Positions 39,991 to 49,004 of a stretch of 64,000 nucleotides of DNA are shown here, piece after piece (position 1 is the first letter of the stretch; each line of letters starts with the position of its first letter). A model generated the notes under the pieces. It ran no database searches, was not told the origin of the DNA, and was given only the letters and a program-made list of their open reading frames with translations. The translations under genes and the position numbers were made by a program. This DNA comes from Mucilaginibacter sp. UR6-1 (GTDB lineage Bacteria > Bacteroidota > Bacteroidia > Sphingobacteriales > Sphingobacteriaceae). The stretch covers positions 372,001 through 436,000 of the forward strand of contig NZ_JAJIWP010000003.1 of NCBI RefSeq assembly GCF_020880975.1. The letters run 5' to 3'.

Positions 39991-40291
39991 GGGTTAATTT
40001 TTTATTTGTATATGATAACTGCCTTACAGCTAAGTTGCTTTTAAATAATAATACGTACAGGCAACCTCAAAGCTTTTTTACAGGTAATTGTTTATAGGGT
40101 AACTGATAAGTAATAAATGCAAAATATTGTTTTGTGTTGTTGCGTGTGCGGGTCGAAAAATGTTTATTTGCAGCCCCGTAATCAATAGATGAATGTTATT
40201 TATATACATTCTAAATACGGCTGTTTGACAAAGTGTTGACATAAGGGGTATTTATTCCTGTTATTTTTGTTGGGTTAAATTTAAAACTGCT
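39991..40291. other. Divergent region upstream of hemA
   Basis: A 301-base gap between the DoxX-like gene (minus) and hemA (plus). The only candidate signal is TATTTTTG at 40262-40269 with TTG at 40236-40238, a 23-base spacing slightly long for the phylum, which would give a leader of about 17 bases for hemA. No repeats, no hairpin of note, no further gene. Confidence 0.5.
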
Positions 40292-41518
40292 TTGAAGTAT
40301 TTAAAGGTTATAGCTTTTACGCACAAACAGATCGAGCTGAAGGAGTTGGGGAAATTGGTGATTTGCCAGGAGGATCTGACCGTTAAACTTCAAAGGGTTA
40401 AGGTTGAGTTCGGTATTTCCGAATTGTTTTACCTGGCTACCTGTAACCGTGTGGTATTTGTTATGGCCACTTCGCAAAATGTGGACAGGCCTTTTGCCGA
40501 AAAATTTATCGGTTCGCTTGAGATGGGCTTGTGCTCACACTATATGGGTACCTTTATGGATGCCGCCGTTATTTATGAAGGTAAGGATGCACTGAACCAT
40601 TTGCTGCGCACCTCATGCTCGTTAGAAAGTTTAGTGGTAGGCGAAAAGGAAATTTTAGCCCAGATACGTAAAGCATATGAGCAAGGCAGGGAAGGTGGCC
40701 TAACCGGGGATTACCTGCGAATGGTGATGAACTGTGTGGTTAAAACAGCTAAAGAGGTTTACACCCATACCAATATCTCTAAAAACCCTATCTCGGTAGT
40801 ATCCCTGGCTTACCGTAAACTAAAGGATCTTAAACTTTGCTCAAACGCCCGCGTACTTATCATCGGCGCCGGCGAAACCAACCGCAACATCAGCAAATAT
40901 CTTCAAAAACATAAATTCAGCAACTTTGTGGTATTTAACCGCACCGTAGCTAATGCCCGGCAGTTAGCTGCTGATTTGGGTGGCGAAGCTTACGGGCTTG
41001 AGGAGCTTGCCAACTATAAAAACGGGTTTGATGTAATTATAACCTGTACATCGGCAACATTGCCAATAATTACCCCGGAGCTGTACGCCTCATTACTAAA
41101 CGGCGAAACAGGCCGCAAGACTGTTGTTGACCTTGCCGTACCTAATGATACCGCTCCCGAAGTATTGGAGCAGTTTCCGGTTAACTTTATCGAGGTGCAC
41201 TCGCTTAATGAGGTAGCCAAACGCAACCTGCAGGAGCGTTACCAGGAGTTGGTACACGCTGAGGCTATTATTGTTGATAATATGGCCGAGTTTAGCCTGC
41301 AGCTTAAACAGCGCCGTGTAGAGATAGCCATGCGCCAGGTGCCTGAAAAGATTAAGGAAATACGCAGCACCGCCTTAAATACCGTTTTTGTTGATGAGGT
41401 TCAAGGCCTTGATCAGCAATCGCGCGAGGTACTTGAAAAGGTGATCAGCTATATGGAAAAGAAATATATCAGCGTACCCATGATTATGGCGAAGGATATA
41501 TTGATTAACGGTAACTAA
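40292..41518 (+). CDS. hemA: Glutamyl-tRNA reductase
   Basis: A 408-residue enzyme of the C5 heme pathway, reducing glutamyl-tRNA to glutamate-1-semialdehyde with NADPH. Catalytic C51 is in YLATCNRVVFV. The substrate domain with SCSLESLVVGEKEILAQIRKAY (cut) follows, then the NADPH-binding segment RVLIIGAGETNRNISKYL (about 186-203) and the C-terminal dimerisation helix. The start is unusual: TTG at 40292, since no ATG occurs in frame upstream within 45 bases and family members begin at MKYLKVIAFTHKQIEL. First gene of the heme cluster. Confidence 0.92.
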   Translation: MKYLKVIAFTHKQIELKELGKLVICQEDLTVKLQRVKVEFGISELFYLATCNRVVFVMATSQNVDRPFAEKFIGSLEMGLCSHYMGTFMDAAVIYEGKDALNHLLRTSCSLESLVVGEKEILAQIRKAYEQGREGGLTGDYLRMVMNCVVKTAKEVYTHTNISKNPISVVSLAYRKLKDLKLCSNARVLIIGAGETNRNISKYLQKHKFSNFVVFNRTVANARQLAADLGGEAYGLEELANYKNGFDVIITCTSATLPIITPELYASLLNGETGRKTVVDLAVPNDTAPEVLEQFPVNFIEVHSLNEVAKRNLQERYQELVHAEAIIVDNMAEFSLQLKQRRVEIAMRQVPEKIKEIRSTALNTVFVDEVQGLDQQSREVLEKVISYMEKKYISVPMIMAKDILINGN

Positions 41519-41523
41519 GCCGT

Positions 41524-42012
41524 TTAGCGTGCAGCCTTTGTAAGGTTGCCCTGTCTGTCAAAATACAATACATATTTATTAAGTAAAGCGGCCCCGCTGC
41601 TGTCGGTCACTGTAAAGTGGTGTTCTATTTTATAGCCTATAAATTGTGGCTTTACCTTTTTAATAATACCTGCCTGTAGTTTCCTGAATCCGGCTTGTTT
41701 CCTTTCATAATACCCGCTCTCCTTCCGCTCGTTAAACAATTTAAAGTTTTCGCCCATTTCCTGGAAACGCAGGGCTTCGATCTGCATAATAGAATCTTCA
41801 AGGCGTATGTAAGCACTATCGTTACGGTATGACAGGATGATGCTGTCCGGTCCGTCAAAACCAAGTGGTTTATATCCCGGTGTATCGGCAAGGTTTTTTG
41901 CGGCCCATTGTTTTGCGTTGGCATTTGCTGTTGCAACAGTATGGTCGTTAATTTTTTTACCGGTACATGCCGATGTAAAAAGGCCGATTATAAGGCAGTA
42001 TAGTGGGCGCAT
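41524..42012 (-). CDS. Putative lipoprotein of unknown function
   Basis: A 162-residue product with signal sequence and lipobox GLFTSAC (lipidated C16). The mature part is helical and charged (ANANAKQWAAKNLADTPGYKPLGFDG; DSIMQIEALRFQEMGENFKLFNERKESGYYERK, cut) and ends with a beta strand region LNKYVLYFDRQGNLTKAAR. I recognise no family. It is antisense to the neighbouring heme genes, its stop only 6 bases from hemA's. An ATG at 42012 is chosen; a frame reaching 42054 would put the signal sequence inside the protein. Confidence 0.65.
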   Translation of the reverse strand: MRPLYCLIIGLFTSACTGKKINDHTVATANANAKQWAAKNLADTPGYKPLGFDGPDSIILSYRNDSAYIRLEDSIMQIEALRFQEMGENFKLFNERKESGYYERKQAGFRKLQAGIIKKVKPQFIGYKIEHHFTVTDSSGAALLNKYVLYFDRQGNLTKAAR

Positions 42013-42090
42013 AGTTGCAATATAACGTTTAAAGTAATTATTAGCATGTAACAAGTTGTGCTTTAATATGGTAAATATTTAATTTGCAGT

Positions 42091-42921
42091 ATGATAAGGT
42101 CAAAGCTTTTTTGGACTGCGGCAATCATGCTGGCTGTTATTCCTTTGTTATGTATCGATATTGCCGAGCACCGCCTGGCTTGGGAGAAGGATGTACGGGA
42201 GGAGATGATTAACGTAGTTCAAAATGTATATGAACTTAGCCGCGAGCAAAAAGCGCACATTCTGGATAATATTCTTGAACGTAACCACACGCTTAATATG
42301 CTTATCTATTTAAAAAGCTTTTTGGTATTAGCGTTATTAATAGGGGGAGTATGGTTACTTATAAAATACAAACGCCAAAGCGGTAAAATAGCTAAGCCGC
42401 TGGTTTTCACCTTGGTTTTAATGGTATTATTCACGGGTGCAAAATTCGGCATAGCCTTAACGCTTAATCCTCAAAATCAAAAGATAAAATTTATAAGTAT
42501 TGATGATCGCGAAACAGATATTAATAACGTAATAACCCAAAACTTTAAGGGTAAGGTAGTTTACATTGATTTTTGGGGAACAACCTGCGGGCCATGCCTG
42601 GCCGAATTCAGGGATTTTACAAAACCTTTGAAGGAAAAGTACCGGCAATCAGGTAAAATAGGCTATCTGTACATCTCTCAGGGTAATGAGTATTTATGGC
42701 GAAAGCAGGTTGCCAAATATGATGTAGAGGGTACTCATCTTTTTTTAAGCGGTGAACAATACGATAAGCTGTACCATAATGCTGTGCAAAACAAGTTGGC
42801 GCAAATAGCAATGCCAACCTATGTTATTGTAAATGCGCAAGGGGAAATAGTTGAAACCGATGCCAAACGGCCGAGTGATAGTAAAGCCTTGTTTGCCCAG
42901 TTAGATAAATATCTGCAATAA
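42091..42921 (+). CDS. Membrane-anchored TlpA/thioredoxin-like protein
   Basis: A 276-residue protein with three hydrophobic segments (about 8-23, 74-92, 103-122) and a C-terminal thioredoxin domain with the active site WGTTCGPCLAEF (C166 and C169). The loop between the first two helices is Arg/Glu-rich. A thiol-disulfide role in the periplasm is expected, possibly for cytochrome c maturation or protection of cysteines, as with TlpA or ResA; the partner is not known. It lies between hemA and hemC on the same strand. Confidence 0.82.
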   Translation: MIRSKLFWTAAIMLAVIPLLCIDIAEHRLAWEKDVREEMINVVQNVYELSREQKAHILDNILERNHTLNMLIYLKSFLVLALLIGGVWLLIKYKRQSGKIAKPLVFTLVLMVLFTGAKFGIALTLNPQNQKIKFISIDDRETDINNVITQNFKGKVVYIDFWGTTCGPCLAEFRDFTKPLKEKYRQSGKIGYLYISQGNEYLWRKQVAKYDVEGTHLFLSGEQYDKLYHNAVQNKLAQIAMPTYVIVNAQGEIVETDAKRPSDSKALFAQLDKYLQ

Positions 42922-43028
42922 CAGTATCTATAGTGTTAGCTTGTAAGGCTTTCGGTCACTTCAATTTCATATCGTTAATTATTAAATAAACCAAAGCACT
43001 AAAAAGCTAAATTTGTGGTCGCTAATAC

Positions 43029-44612
43029 ATGATCTCTTTGGATAGAACACTCATTATAGGAACCCGCGGAAGTGACCTCGCGCTATGGCAGGCCAATTTT
43101 GTTAAGGACAGTTTGGCGGCTATCAATATCAGGGCCGAATTAAAGATCATCAAAACACAGGGCGACCGTATCCTGAATTTAAGTTTTGATAAGCTGGAAG
43201 GTAAAGGCTTTTTTACCAAGGAGTTGGAAGAAGAGCTGCTTGCCGGCACCATTGACCTGGCCGTACATTCACATAAAGATCTGCCTACTGAGAACCCTCC
43301 GGGGCTGATAATAGCGGCGGTATCTGAACGTGAGGATCCTGCCGAACTGCTGCTTATATTAAAGGATTGTGTGGATGTGCGCCAAAAGATGTCGGTTAAA
43401 TACGGCGCTATTGTGGGTACATCGTCCAACAGGCGAAAGGCGCAATTGCTGGCCGTTCGCCCCGATTTGGAAATTGAGGATCTGCGCGGCAACGTACCTA
43501 CTCGTATTGGTAAGCTGCGCGATGAAGATTACGATGCCATTATGCTGGCCAAGGCGGGTGTTGCCCGTTTAGGTTTGGATTTGAGCGAGTTTTATGTAGA
43601 GGAATTAACACCTACCGAATTGATACCCGCGCCCGCGCAAGGTGCGCTGGCTATCCAGATAAGAGAGAACGACGCGGAGCTATTTGAGGCGCTGCAAGCC
43701 CTCAACCATGCCGATGTTGCCGAAGAACTGGCGGTAGAGCGTAACGTACTCAAGCTTTTTGGTGGTGGTTGCCACCTGCCTTTAGGCTGCTATTGCCGCA
43801 AGGATGAAGATAAATTCCAGGTGTTTACCTCAAAAGCCGATACCGGTGAGGGCTTCCCCGACCGCCTATTTATAGAGGCTGATACCACCGAAGGCCTGGC
43901 TGAAAAGGTAGTAGCCAGGTTTGGTGCCGAACGTAAGCATCCGGCTAAAGTGTTCATCTCTCGCGAGGTAAGCGAGAATAGTTATTTCCGCAAAGCATTA
44001 TCAAAAAACAATATTGAGATCGAGGCCCGTTCGCTGATACGTACCGTAGCGGTGATCACCAAGCTCGATCCGTTTATATTGCGCAATACCGACTGGGTGT
44101 TTTTTACCAGCAAAAACGCGGTTGAATACTTTTTTAAGCTCGAGCCGCAATTACCTAAAAAAGTAAAGTTCGGCGTAATGGGCAGTGGCTCTGAAGATGC
44201 ACTGCGCCGCCACGGCTACTTTGCCGAATTTACCGGCGAAGGTAATGATACTGCCGATGTTGCCGCTGAATTTGCCAAACTGGCCAATGGCACAACGGTA
44301 ACCTTCCCGGGTGCGGCAAGCCCGATGAGGAGCATTCACCAGGGTTTATCGGCCGATACCAAGATCATCGACCTGCCGGTTTATGAAACCGTGCTGGAAG
44401 AAGATGTTGAGGCAAGCTCGGCAGATGTGGTGATATTTACCAGCCCATCAAACGTTGATGCCTATTTTGCTGATAACCTGCTTGATCCGCATCAAAAAGT
44501 GATTGCCATAGGTAAATCAACCGGAAAGAAATTTGAAGAAATGGGTGTACGCTACACGCTACCCTTCTCGCCAGACGAGGTAGGATTGGCTGAAGCGGTG
44601 TTTGGGATTTGA
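43029..44612 (+). CDS. hemC: Hydroxymethylbilane synthase fused to uroporphyrinogen-III synthase
   Basis: A 527-residue two-enzyme protein. Residues 1-300 are HemC (porphobilinogen deaminase): AVHSHKDLPTE with catalytic D84, NRRKAQLLAVRPDLEIEDLRGNVPTR (cut) with the conserved arginines, and GGGCHLPLG with the dipyrromethane-cofactor cysteine C248. Residues about 305-527 are HemD: VFISREVSENSYFRKAL, WVFFTSKNAVEYFF, TVTFPGAASPMRSIHQGL and VVIFTSPSNVDAYF. Together they turn four porphobilinogens into uroporphyrinogen III. A TAAATTTG box at 43008-43015 lies just upstream but lacks a clear -33 partner. Confidence 0.93.
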   Translation: MISLDRTLIIGTRGSDLALWQANFVKDSLAAINIRAELKIIKTQGDRILNLSFDKLEGKGFFTKELEEELLAGTIDLAVHSHKDLPTENPPGLIIAAVSEREDPAELLLILKDCVDVRQKMSVKYGAIVGTSSNRRKAQLLAVRPDLEIEDLRGNVPTRIGKLRDEDYDAIMLAKAGVARLGLDLSEFYVEELTPTELIPAPAQGALAIQIRENDAELFEALQALNHADVAEELAVERNVLKLFGGGCHLPLGCYCRKDEDKFQVFTSKADTGEGFPDRLFIEADTTEGLAEKVVARFGAERKHPAKVFISREVSENSYFRKALSKNNIEIEARSLIRTVAVITKLDPFILRNTDWVFFTSKNAVEYFFKLEPQLPKKVKFGVMGSGSEDALRRHGYFAEFTGEGNDTADVAAEFAKLANGTTVTFPGAASPMRSIHQGLSADTKIIDLPVYETVLEEDVEASSADVVIFTSPSNVDAYFADNLLDPHQKVIAIGKSTGKKFEEMGVRYTLPFSPDEVGLAEAVFGI

Positions 44613-44614
44613 AG

Positions 44615-44705
44615 CCCCCCGGCCCCCTAAAGGGGGAGTAGGAGTGGGTATATATATAATTATAACTATTGAAAAACTTCCCCTTTAGGGGGATGGGGGG
44701 CTGTA
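44615..44705. repeat. Inverted pair of C-rich repeats between hemC and hemB
   Basis: CCCCCCGGCCCCCTAAAGGG at 44617-44636 and its near reverse complement CCCCTTTAGGGGGATGGGGG at 44680-44699 flank a 40-base AT-rich centre. A related single arm occurs at 50632-50651 after hemE. Since hemB is reached by the same transcript, the RNA hairpin could influence coupling between the two genes. Confidence 0.65.
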
Positions 44706-45677
44706 ATGCTACAACGACCAAGAAGAAACAGGAAAAGCGAGGCGATACGCCAGATGATACAGGAAACGCATGTGAGCGCGGCCAACCTTGTCTTTCCGTT
44801 GTTTATTATTGAGGGTAATAACCAGAAGAGCGAAGTAGCCTCTATGCCGGGCATCTACAGGTATTCAATTGATAACCTGCTGCGCGAGGTAGAAAGCTGC
44901 ATGAAGCTGGGTTTAACATCGTTTGATCTGTTCCCGAATATTGAGGAAGCGCTGAAAGATAAATACGCTACTGAAAGCCACCGCGAGGGTAGTTTATACC
45001 TGCGCGCTATCAGCAAGGTGAAAAAGGAATTCCCGGAAGCTTGCGTAATTACCGACGTGGCTATGGACCCATACAGCAGCGACGGCCATGATGGTATTGT
45101 GGAGAATGGTGAGATCCTGAACGATGAAACGCTGGAGATATTAGGCAAAATGGCCCTGGCACATGCCCAAAGCGGTGCCGATATCATTGCCCCTTCGGAT
45201 ATGATGGACGGCCGTGTGGGTTATATACGCCAGGTGCTGGATGAAAATGGGTTCAAGCACGTGAGCATCATGTCATATTCGGCAAAATATGCCAGTGCTT
45301 TTTACGGACCGTTCAGGGATGCCCTGAACTCTGCGCCAAAGTTTGGCGACAAAAAAGGCTACCAAATGAATCCCGCCAATCAGCGAGAGGCATTGATCGA
45401 GGCCCGCTTGGACGAAGCCGAAGGTGCCGACTTCCTGATGGTTAAACCGGCATTGCCCTACCTTGATGTGATCAAGTTGTTAAAAGATAGCACCGAGCTG
45501 CCGATAGCGGCCTACAACGTAAGCGGCGAATACGCCATGATTAAAGCCGCCATACAAAACGGCTGGCTTAACGAACAGCGTGCCATTACCGAGGTGCTGA
45601 TGAGCATCCGCCGGGCAGGCGCTACCGCCATTTTAACCTACCACGCCAAAGAGGTGTTGGAGAATAAGTGGCTGTAG
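44706..45677 (+). CDS. hemB: Delta-aminolevulinic acid dehydratase
   Basis: A 323-residue porphobilinogen synthase that condenses two ALA molecules. Schiff-base lysines are K194 (SYSAKYASAFYGPFRDA) and K247 (DFLMVKPALPYLDV). The metal site reads DVAMDPYSSDGHDG (117-130): aspartates replace the three zinc cysteines of the E. coli type, so it should be the zinc-independent Mg-activated form. It starts at the ATG 44706 directly after the repeat hairpin, 93 bases behind hemC. Confidence 0.94.
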   Translation: MLQRPRRNRKSEAIRQMIQETHVSAANLVFPLFIIEGNNQKSEVASMPGIYRYSIDNLLREVESCMKLGLTSFDLFPNIEEALKDKYATESHREGSLYLRAISKVKKEFPEACVITDVAMDPYSSDGHDGIVENGEILNDETLEILGKMALAHAQSGADIIAPSDMMDGRVGYIRQVLDENGFKHVSIMSYSAKYASAFYGPFRDALNSAPKFGDKKGYQMNPANQREALIEARLDEAEGADFLMVKPALPYLDVIKLLKDSTELPIAAYNVSGEYAMIKAAIQNGWLNEQRAITEVLMSIRRAGATAILTYHAKEVLENKWL

Positions 45678-45679
45678 GC

Positions 45680-45758
45680 TGTCACCCTGAGCATGTCGAA
45701 GGGTGCGTGCAAGGGGGAATAGCCAGGCGGCGAATGCTTCGACAAGCTCAGCATGACA
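45680..45758. repeat. REP-like palindromic repeat, copy 2
   Basis: GTCACCCTGAGCATGTCGAA ... TTCGACAAGCTCAGCATGAC: inverted arms around about 35 bases. It starts 3 bases after the hemB stop and is repeated at 45800-45878. Confidence 0.85.
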
Positions 45759-45799
45759 GCAGTAATAAAGCCTGTCACTAAGAGGAATAAATAAGGCCT

Positions 45800-45878
45800 T
45801 GTCACCCTGAGCATGTCGAAGGGTGCGAGAGAGGGGTAATAACAAAGCGGCGAGTGCTTCGGCAAGCTCAGCATGACA
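45800..45878. repeat. REP-like palindromic repeat, copy 3
   Basis: Same element as 45680-45758, in tandem at a distance of 120 bases and nearly identical; the two form an array between hemB and hemL. Confidence 0.85.
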
Positions 45879-45890
45879 GGAATAATAAAG

Positions 45891-45920
45891 CCGTCATTGC
45901 TTCGTACCTCGCAATGACGG
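45891..45920. repeat. Perfect hairpin CCGTCATTGC / GCAATGACGG
   Basis: A 10-bp perfect stem around TTCGTACCTC, directly after the second REP-like copy. A degenerate relative (GCACGAAGCAATC) lies at 58651-58682. The remainder up to hemL is AT-rich with the partial direct repeat GCTTTAAGC. Confidence 0.75.
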
Positions 45921-45989
45921 GATGGGTATAACAGATAAACAAACAAAAAGCTTTAAGCCTTATGCTTTCAGCTTTAAGCATAAAATAAA

Positions 45990-47360
45990 ATGTTCGATTC
46001 AATTAAAAAGATATTTTCAGACGACGAGGGAAAACCGGTGAGCACTACTGCCAAGCCGGATATAAGCAGGGAAAAATCTGCCGAATTGTACGAGAAGGCT
46101 AAAACATACTTTCCGGGTGGGGTAAACTCGCCGGTGAGGGCGTTTAAGTCAGTTTACGGTACGCCGCTTTTTATTCAGAAAGGTGATGGCTGCCATATAT
46201 GGGATGCCGATGGTAACCAGTTTATTGATTTTTGCTGCTCATGGGGGCCGTTGATCCTTGGTCATAACAATGCCAAGGTGCGCGAAAAGGTGATTGAAAC
46301 CATACAACACGGCATGTCATTCGGTGCGCCAACTGCTTTGGAGAATGAACTGGCGGATCTGATCCTGAAAAACAATAAATACATTGAAAAGATACGTTTT
46401 GTAAGTTCGGGCACCGAAGCGGTAATGTCGGCTATCAGGCTGGCACGGGGTTATACCAAACGCGATAAGATATTGAAGTTTGAGGGCTGCTATCACGGCC
46501 ACTCCGATTCGTTGCTGGTAAAAGCAGGCTCAGGCCTGGTAACCTTTGGCGAAACATCGTCGGCAGGTGTACCCAAATCATTCGCCGATGAAACCATCGT
46601 GGTATCCTTAAATGATAAGGATGCCCTGCAAAAAGCATTTGAAGAATTTAAGGATCAGATAGCCGCTGTTATTATCGAGCCGATACCGGCCAACAACGGC
46701 TTATTATTGCAGCATAAAGAATACCTGCAATTTTTACGTGAAATATGTACCGCCAACGGCACCATGCTGATATTTGATGAGGTGATCTCGGGTTTCCGTG
46801 TAGGCTTTGAGGGCGCTGCGGGTTATTATCAGATCAAGCCGGATATTATTACTTACGGTAAAATCATAGGCGGTGGTATGCCGGTTGGCGCTTACGGAGC
46901 ATCGGCACAAATCATGGATCATATATCGCCGGTAGGCAGTGTATACCAGGCAGGGACGCTATCGGGCAACCCGGTAGCCATGGGCGCGGGTATAGCGCAA
47001 ATTACCGAACTGCTGCGCATGAGTTTTTACCGCGACCTGAACAATAAGGCACAGGAATTTGCCGAGGCTATACAACGCTTTGCAACCGCGCGCAACTATA
47101 AATTAAAGGTGTTCAGCATTGGATCTATATTTTGGTTCGCGTTTACGGATAAGGACATTCGTACCGCCGAAGATATTGAACCTGCAAGCATGGAAAAATT
47201 CAAAAAAATGCACCGTGAATTATTGAACAGGGGCGTTTATTTTGGCCCGTCGGGCTACGAGGTAGGGTTTATTTCATCAGCCCATACAAAAACTGACCTT
47301 GAAAAGGCTAAACGTGCTATATTTGACAGTTTGGACATTGTTTTCAGGCCTAATAGTTAA
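45990..47360 (+). CDS. hemL: Glutamate-1-semialdehyde 2,1-aminomutase
   Basis: A 456-residue PLP enzyme forming 5-aminolevulinate, the step after HemA. PLP lysine K291 is in TYGKIIGGGMPVGAYG; cofactor segments are SSGTEAVMSAIRLAR, CYHGHSDSLLVKAG and IFDEVISGFRVG. Compared with typical members (about 427-430 residues) the N-terminus has a short extra segment of about 25 residues (MFDSIKKIFSDDEGKPVSTT) before the usual SAELYEKAKTYFPGGVNSPVRAF (cut). Start at the ATG 45990. Confidence 0.94.
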   Translation: MFDSIKKIFSDDEGKPVSTTAKPDISREKSAELYEKAKTYFPGGVNSPVRAFKSVYGTPLFIQKGDGCHIWDADGNQFIDFCCSWGPLILGHNNAKVREKVIETIQHGMSFGAPTALENELADLILKNNKYIEKIRFVSSGTEAVMSAIRLARGYTKRDKILKFEGCYHGHSDSLLVKAGSGLVTFGETSSAGVPKSFADETIVVSLNDKDALQKAFEEFKDQIAAVIIEPIPANNGLLLQHKEYLQFLREICTANGTMLIFDEVISGFRVGFEGAAGYYQIKPDIITYGKIIGGGMPVGAYGASAQIMDHISPVGSVYQAGTLSGNPVAMGAGIAQITELLRMSFYRDLNNKAQEFAEAIQRFATARNYKLKVFSIGSIFWFAFTDKDIRTAEDIEPASMEKFKKMHRELLNRGVYFGPSGYEVGFISSAHTKTDLEKAKRAIFDSLDIVFRPNS

Positions 47361-47410
47361 TAACTTAGCAGTATCAATTATAAACAAACGCACACAAAAG
47401 TATATAGAGG

Positions 47411-48286
47411 ATGAAAAGGTCACTGGTTATATTTTACGCGATAATAACCTATGCAGTTGCCGAGCTGATCTGGTGGGGGTATATGCTGGTTAAAATGCAG
47501 CCCGAACGCAGCGGCATGATCATGGGTGAGGGGTGTATGTTTGTGGGCGTGTTCTTTTTAGGCGCGTTCTACCTGCACAAATCCATGAACAGGGAGCGCA
47601 AGTTGCAGGAACAGAAAAAGAACTTTTTGCTATCCGTAACGCACGAGCTTAAATCGCCGCTGGCATCAATAAAATTATTGCTGCAAACCATACAAAAGCG
47701 CGACCTGACCAAAGCCCAGGTGCTTGATTTTATCGACAAATCACTTAACGATATTGAGCGTTTGGACGATATGGTTGAAAACATGCTGCTGGCCTCAAAA
47801 ATTGAGAATAGCTCGTACACTTTCCCCAAGGCAAGCTTCAACCTGTCAAACCTGGTTGATAATATCGTTAACCGTTTACAGATCAGCAAATGCGATTGCA
47901 ACCAGCAGATCATCAATGCCGAGATTGAGCCTAAAATTGAGATAACCGGCGATAAATTCGCCCTAACCTCGGTAGTAACCAACCTGATAGAGAACGCTGT
48001 AAAATATTCAAACCCCTGCCAGTCGGTAGATGTTAAACTCTATCGTAACGATGGTAAAATATATTTTGAGGTGGCTGATAACGGCATCGGTATAGCCGAT
48101 ACGGAAAAGGCGCGTATATTTGACCGTTTTTATCGCGTAGGCAGCGAAGAAACCCGTAACACAAAAGGTACAGGTTTGGGGTTATACATTGTTAAGCAGG
48201 TGCTTGATAAGCATCAGGCCAGCATAAAGGTAAAAGATAATGATCCGGCAGGCAGTATATTTGAAGTTACTTTCGGATTAACCTAA
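47411..48286 (+). CDS. Sensor histidine kinase
   Basis: A 291-residue kinase. Two membrane helices (about 5-26 and 42-56) with a very short periplasmic loop, so there is no external sensor domain; then HisKA with phospho-acceptor H78 (SVTHELKSPLASIKLLLQ), and HATPase_c with the N box NLIENAVKYS, G1 DNGIGI and G2 GTGLGLYIV. The lack of a sensor domain suggests sensing within the membrane or through a partner. It is 10 bases from its regulator gene at 48297 and inside the heme cluster, so a link to heme or respiration is possible but unproven. Confidence 0.9.
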   Translation: MKRSLVIFYAIITYAVAELIWWGYMLVKMQPERSGMIMGEGCMFVGVFFLGAFYLHKSMNRERKLQEQKKNFLLSVTHELKSPLASIKLLLQTIQKRDLTKAQVLDFIDKSLNDIERLDDMVENMLLASKIENSSYTFPKASFNLSNLVDNIVNRLQISKCDCNQQIINAEIEPKIEITGDKFALTSVVTNLIENAVKYSNPCQSVDVKLYRNDGKIYFEVADNGIGIADTEKARIFDRFYRVGSEETRNTKGTGLGLYIVKQVLDKHQASIKVKDNDPAGSIFEVTFGLT

Positions 48287-48296
48287 AACACATAAC

Positions 48297-49004
48297 ATGC
48301 AACACAAAAAACGTATATTATTAGCAGAAGACGAAGAACACCTGCTCGAAGCTATAAAACTTAATCTTGAGCTTGAAGGCTACAAGGTATCTACCGCTAA
48401 AAACGGTAAAAAAGCGCTGCAGCTTTTTAAAGAGGAGCGCTTTAACCTGATCATACTGGACGTGATGATGCCCGAGATAGACGGCTTTGTGGTTGCCGAA
48501 ACCATCAGGCTTGAGAACAGCGAGGTGCCTATTATGTTCCTGACCGCCAAGAATACCAACGAGGACAAGATATCGGGCCTTAAAAAAGGTGCTGATGATT
48601 ACCTGACCAAGCCTTTTAACCTGGAAGAGCTGATACTGCGCGTTAATAACCTGGTAAAACGCAGCCTGAAAGGGGAGGACCTGAAAGAGTTTAATAGCTA
48701 TAAAATTGGCGATAAAACCATCCACTTCAACTCATTTGAGCTGATTAATGAGGATGGCTCAATCACCGCACTTACCAAAAAGGAAACCATGCTGCTTAAA
48801 CTGCTGATTGAGCGCCGTAATGAGGCTGTATCGCGCGAGCAGATATTGGAAACCGTATGGAATTATGACGTATATCCGTCAACCCGTACCATTGATAATT
48901 TCATTCTTACCTTCCGCAAATACTTTGAGCCTGATCCTAAAAATCCGGTGTATTTCCACTCTATACGTGGTGTAGGGTATAAGTTTACCGAAGATCATCA
49001 CTAA
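48297..49004 (+). CDS. OmpR-family response regulator
   Basis: A 235-residue regulator. Receiver domain: acidic pocket AEDEE (10-14), phospho-acceptor D55 (IILDVMMPEIDGF), T83 and K105 (DYLTKPFNLEEL). The C-terminal winged helix spans about 130-232 (LTKKETMLLKLLIERRNEAVSREQILETVW, cut; RTIDNFILTFRKYFEPDP; IRGVGYKF). It is the cognate partner of the kinase at 47411. Its stop overlaps the next start by one base (taATG), coupling the downstream TPR gene. Confidence 0.92.
   Translation: MQHKKRILLAEDEEHLLEAIKLNLELEGYKVSTAKNGKKALQLFKEERFNLIILDVMMPEIDGFVVAETIRLENSEVPIMFLTAKNTNEDKISGLKKGADDYLTKPFNLEELILRVNNLVKRSLKGEDLKEFNSYKIGDKTIHFNSFELINEDGSITALTKKETMLLKLLIERRNEAVSREQILETVWNYDVYPSTRTIDNFILTFRKYFEPDPKNPVYFHSIRGVGYKFTEDHH

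Noticed and set aside
45633..45946. Minus-strand proteins in the hemB-hemL gap
   Set aside because: They are translations of the two REP-like copies (repeated AVMLSLSKHSP) and therefore not genes.
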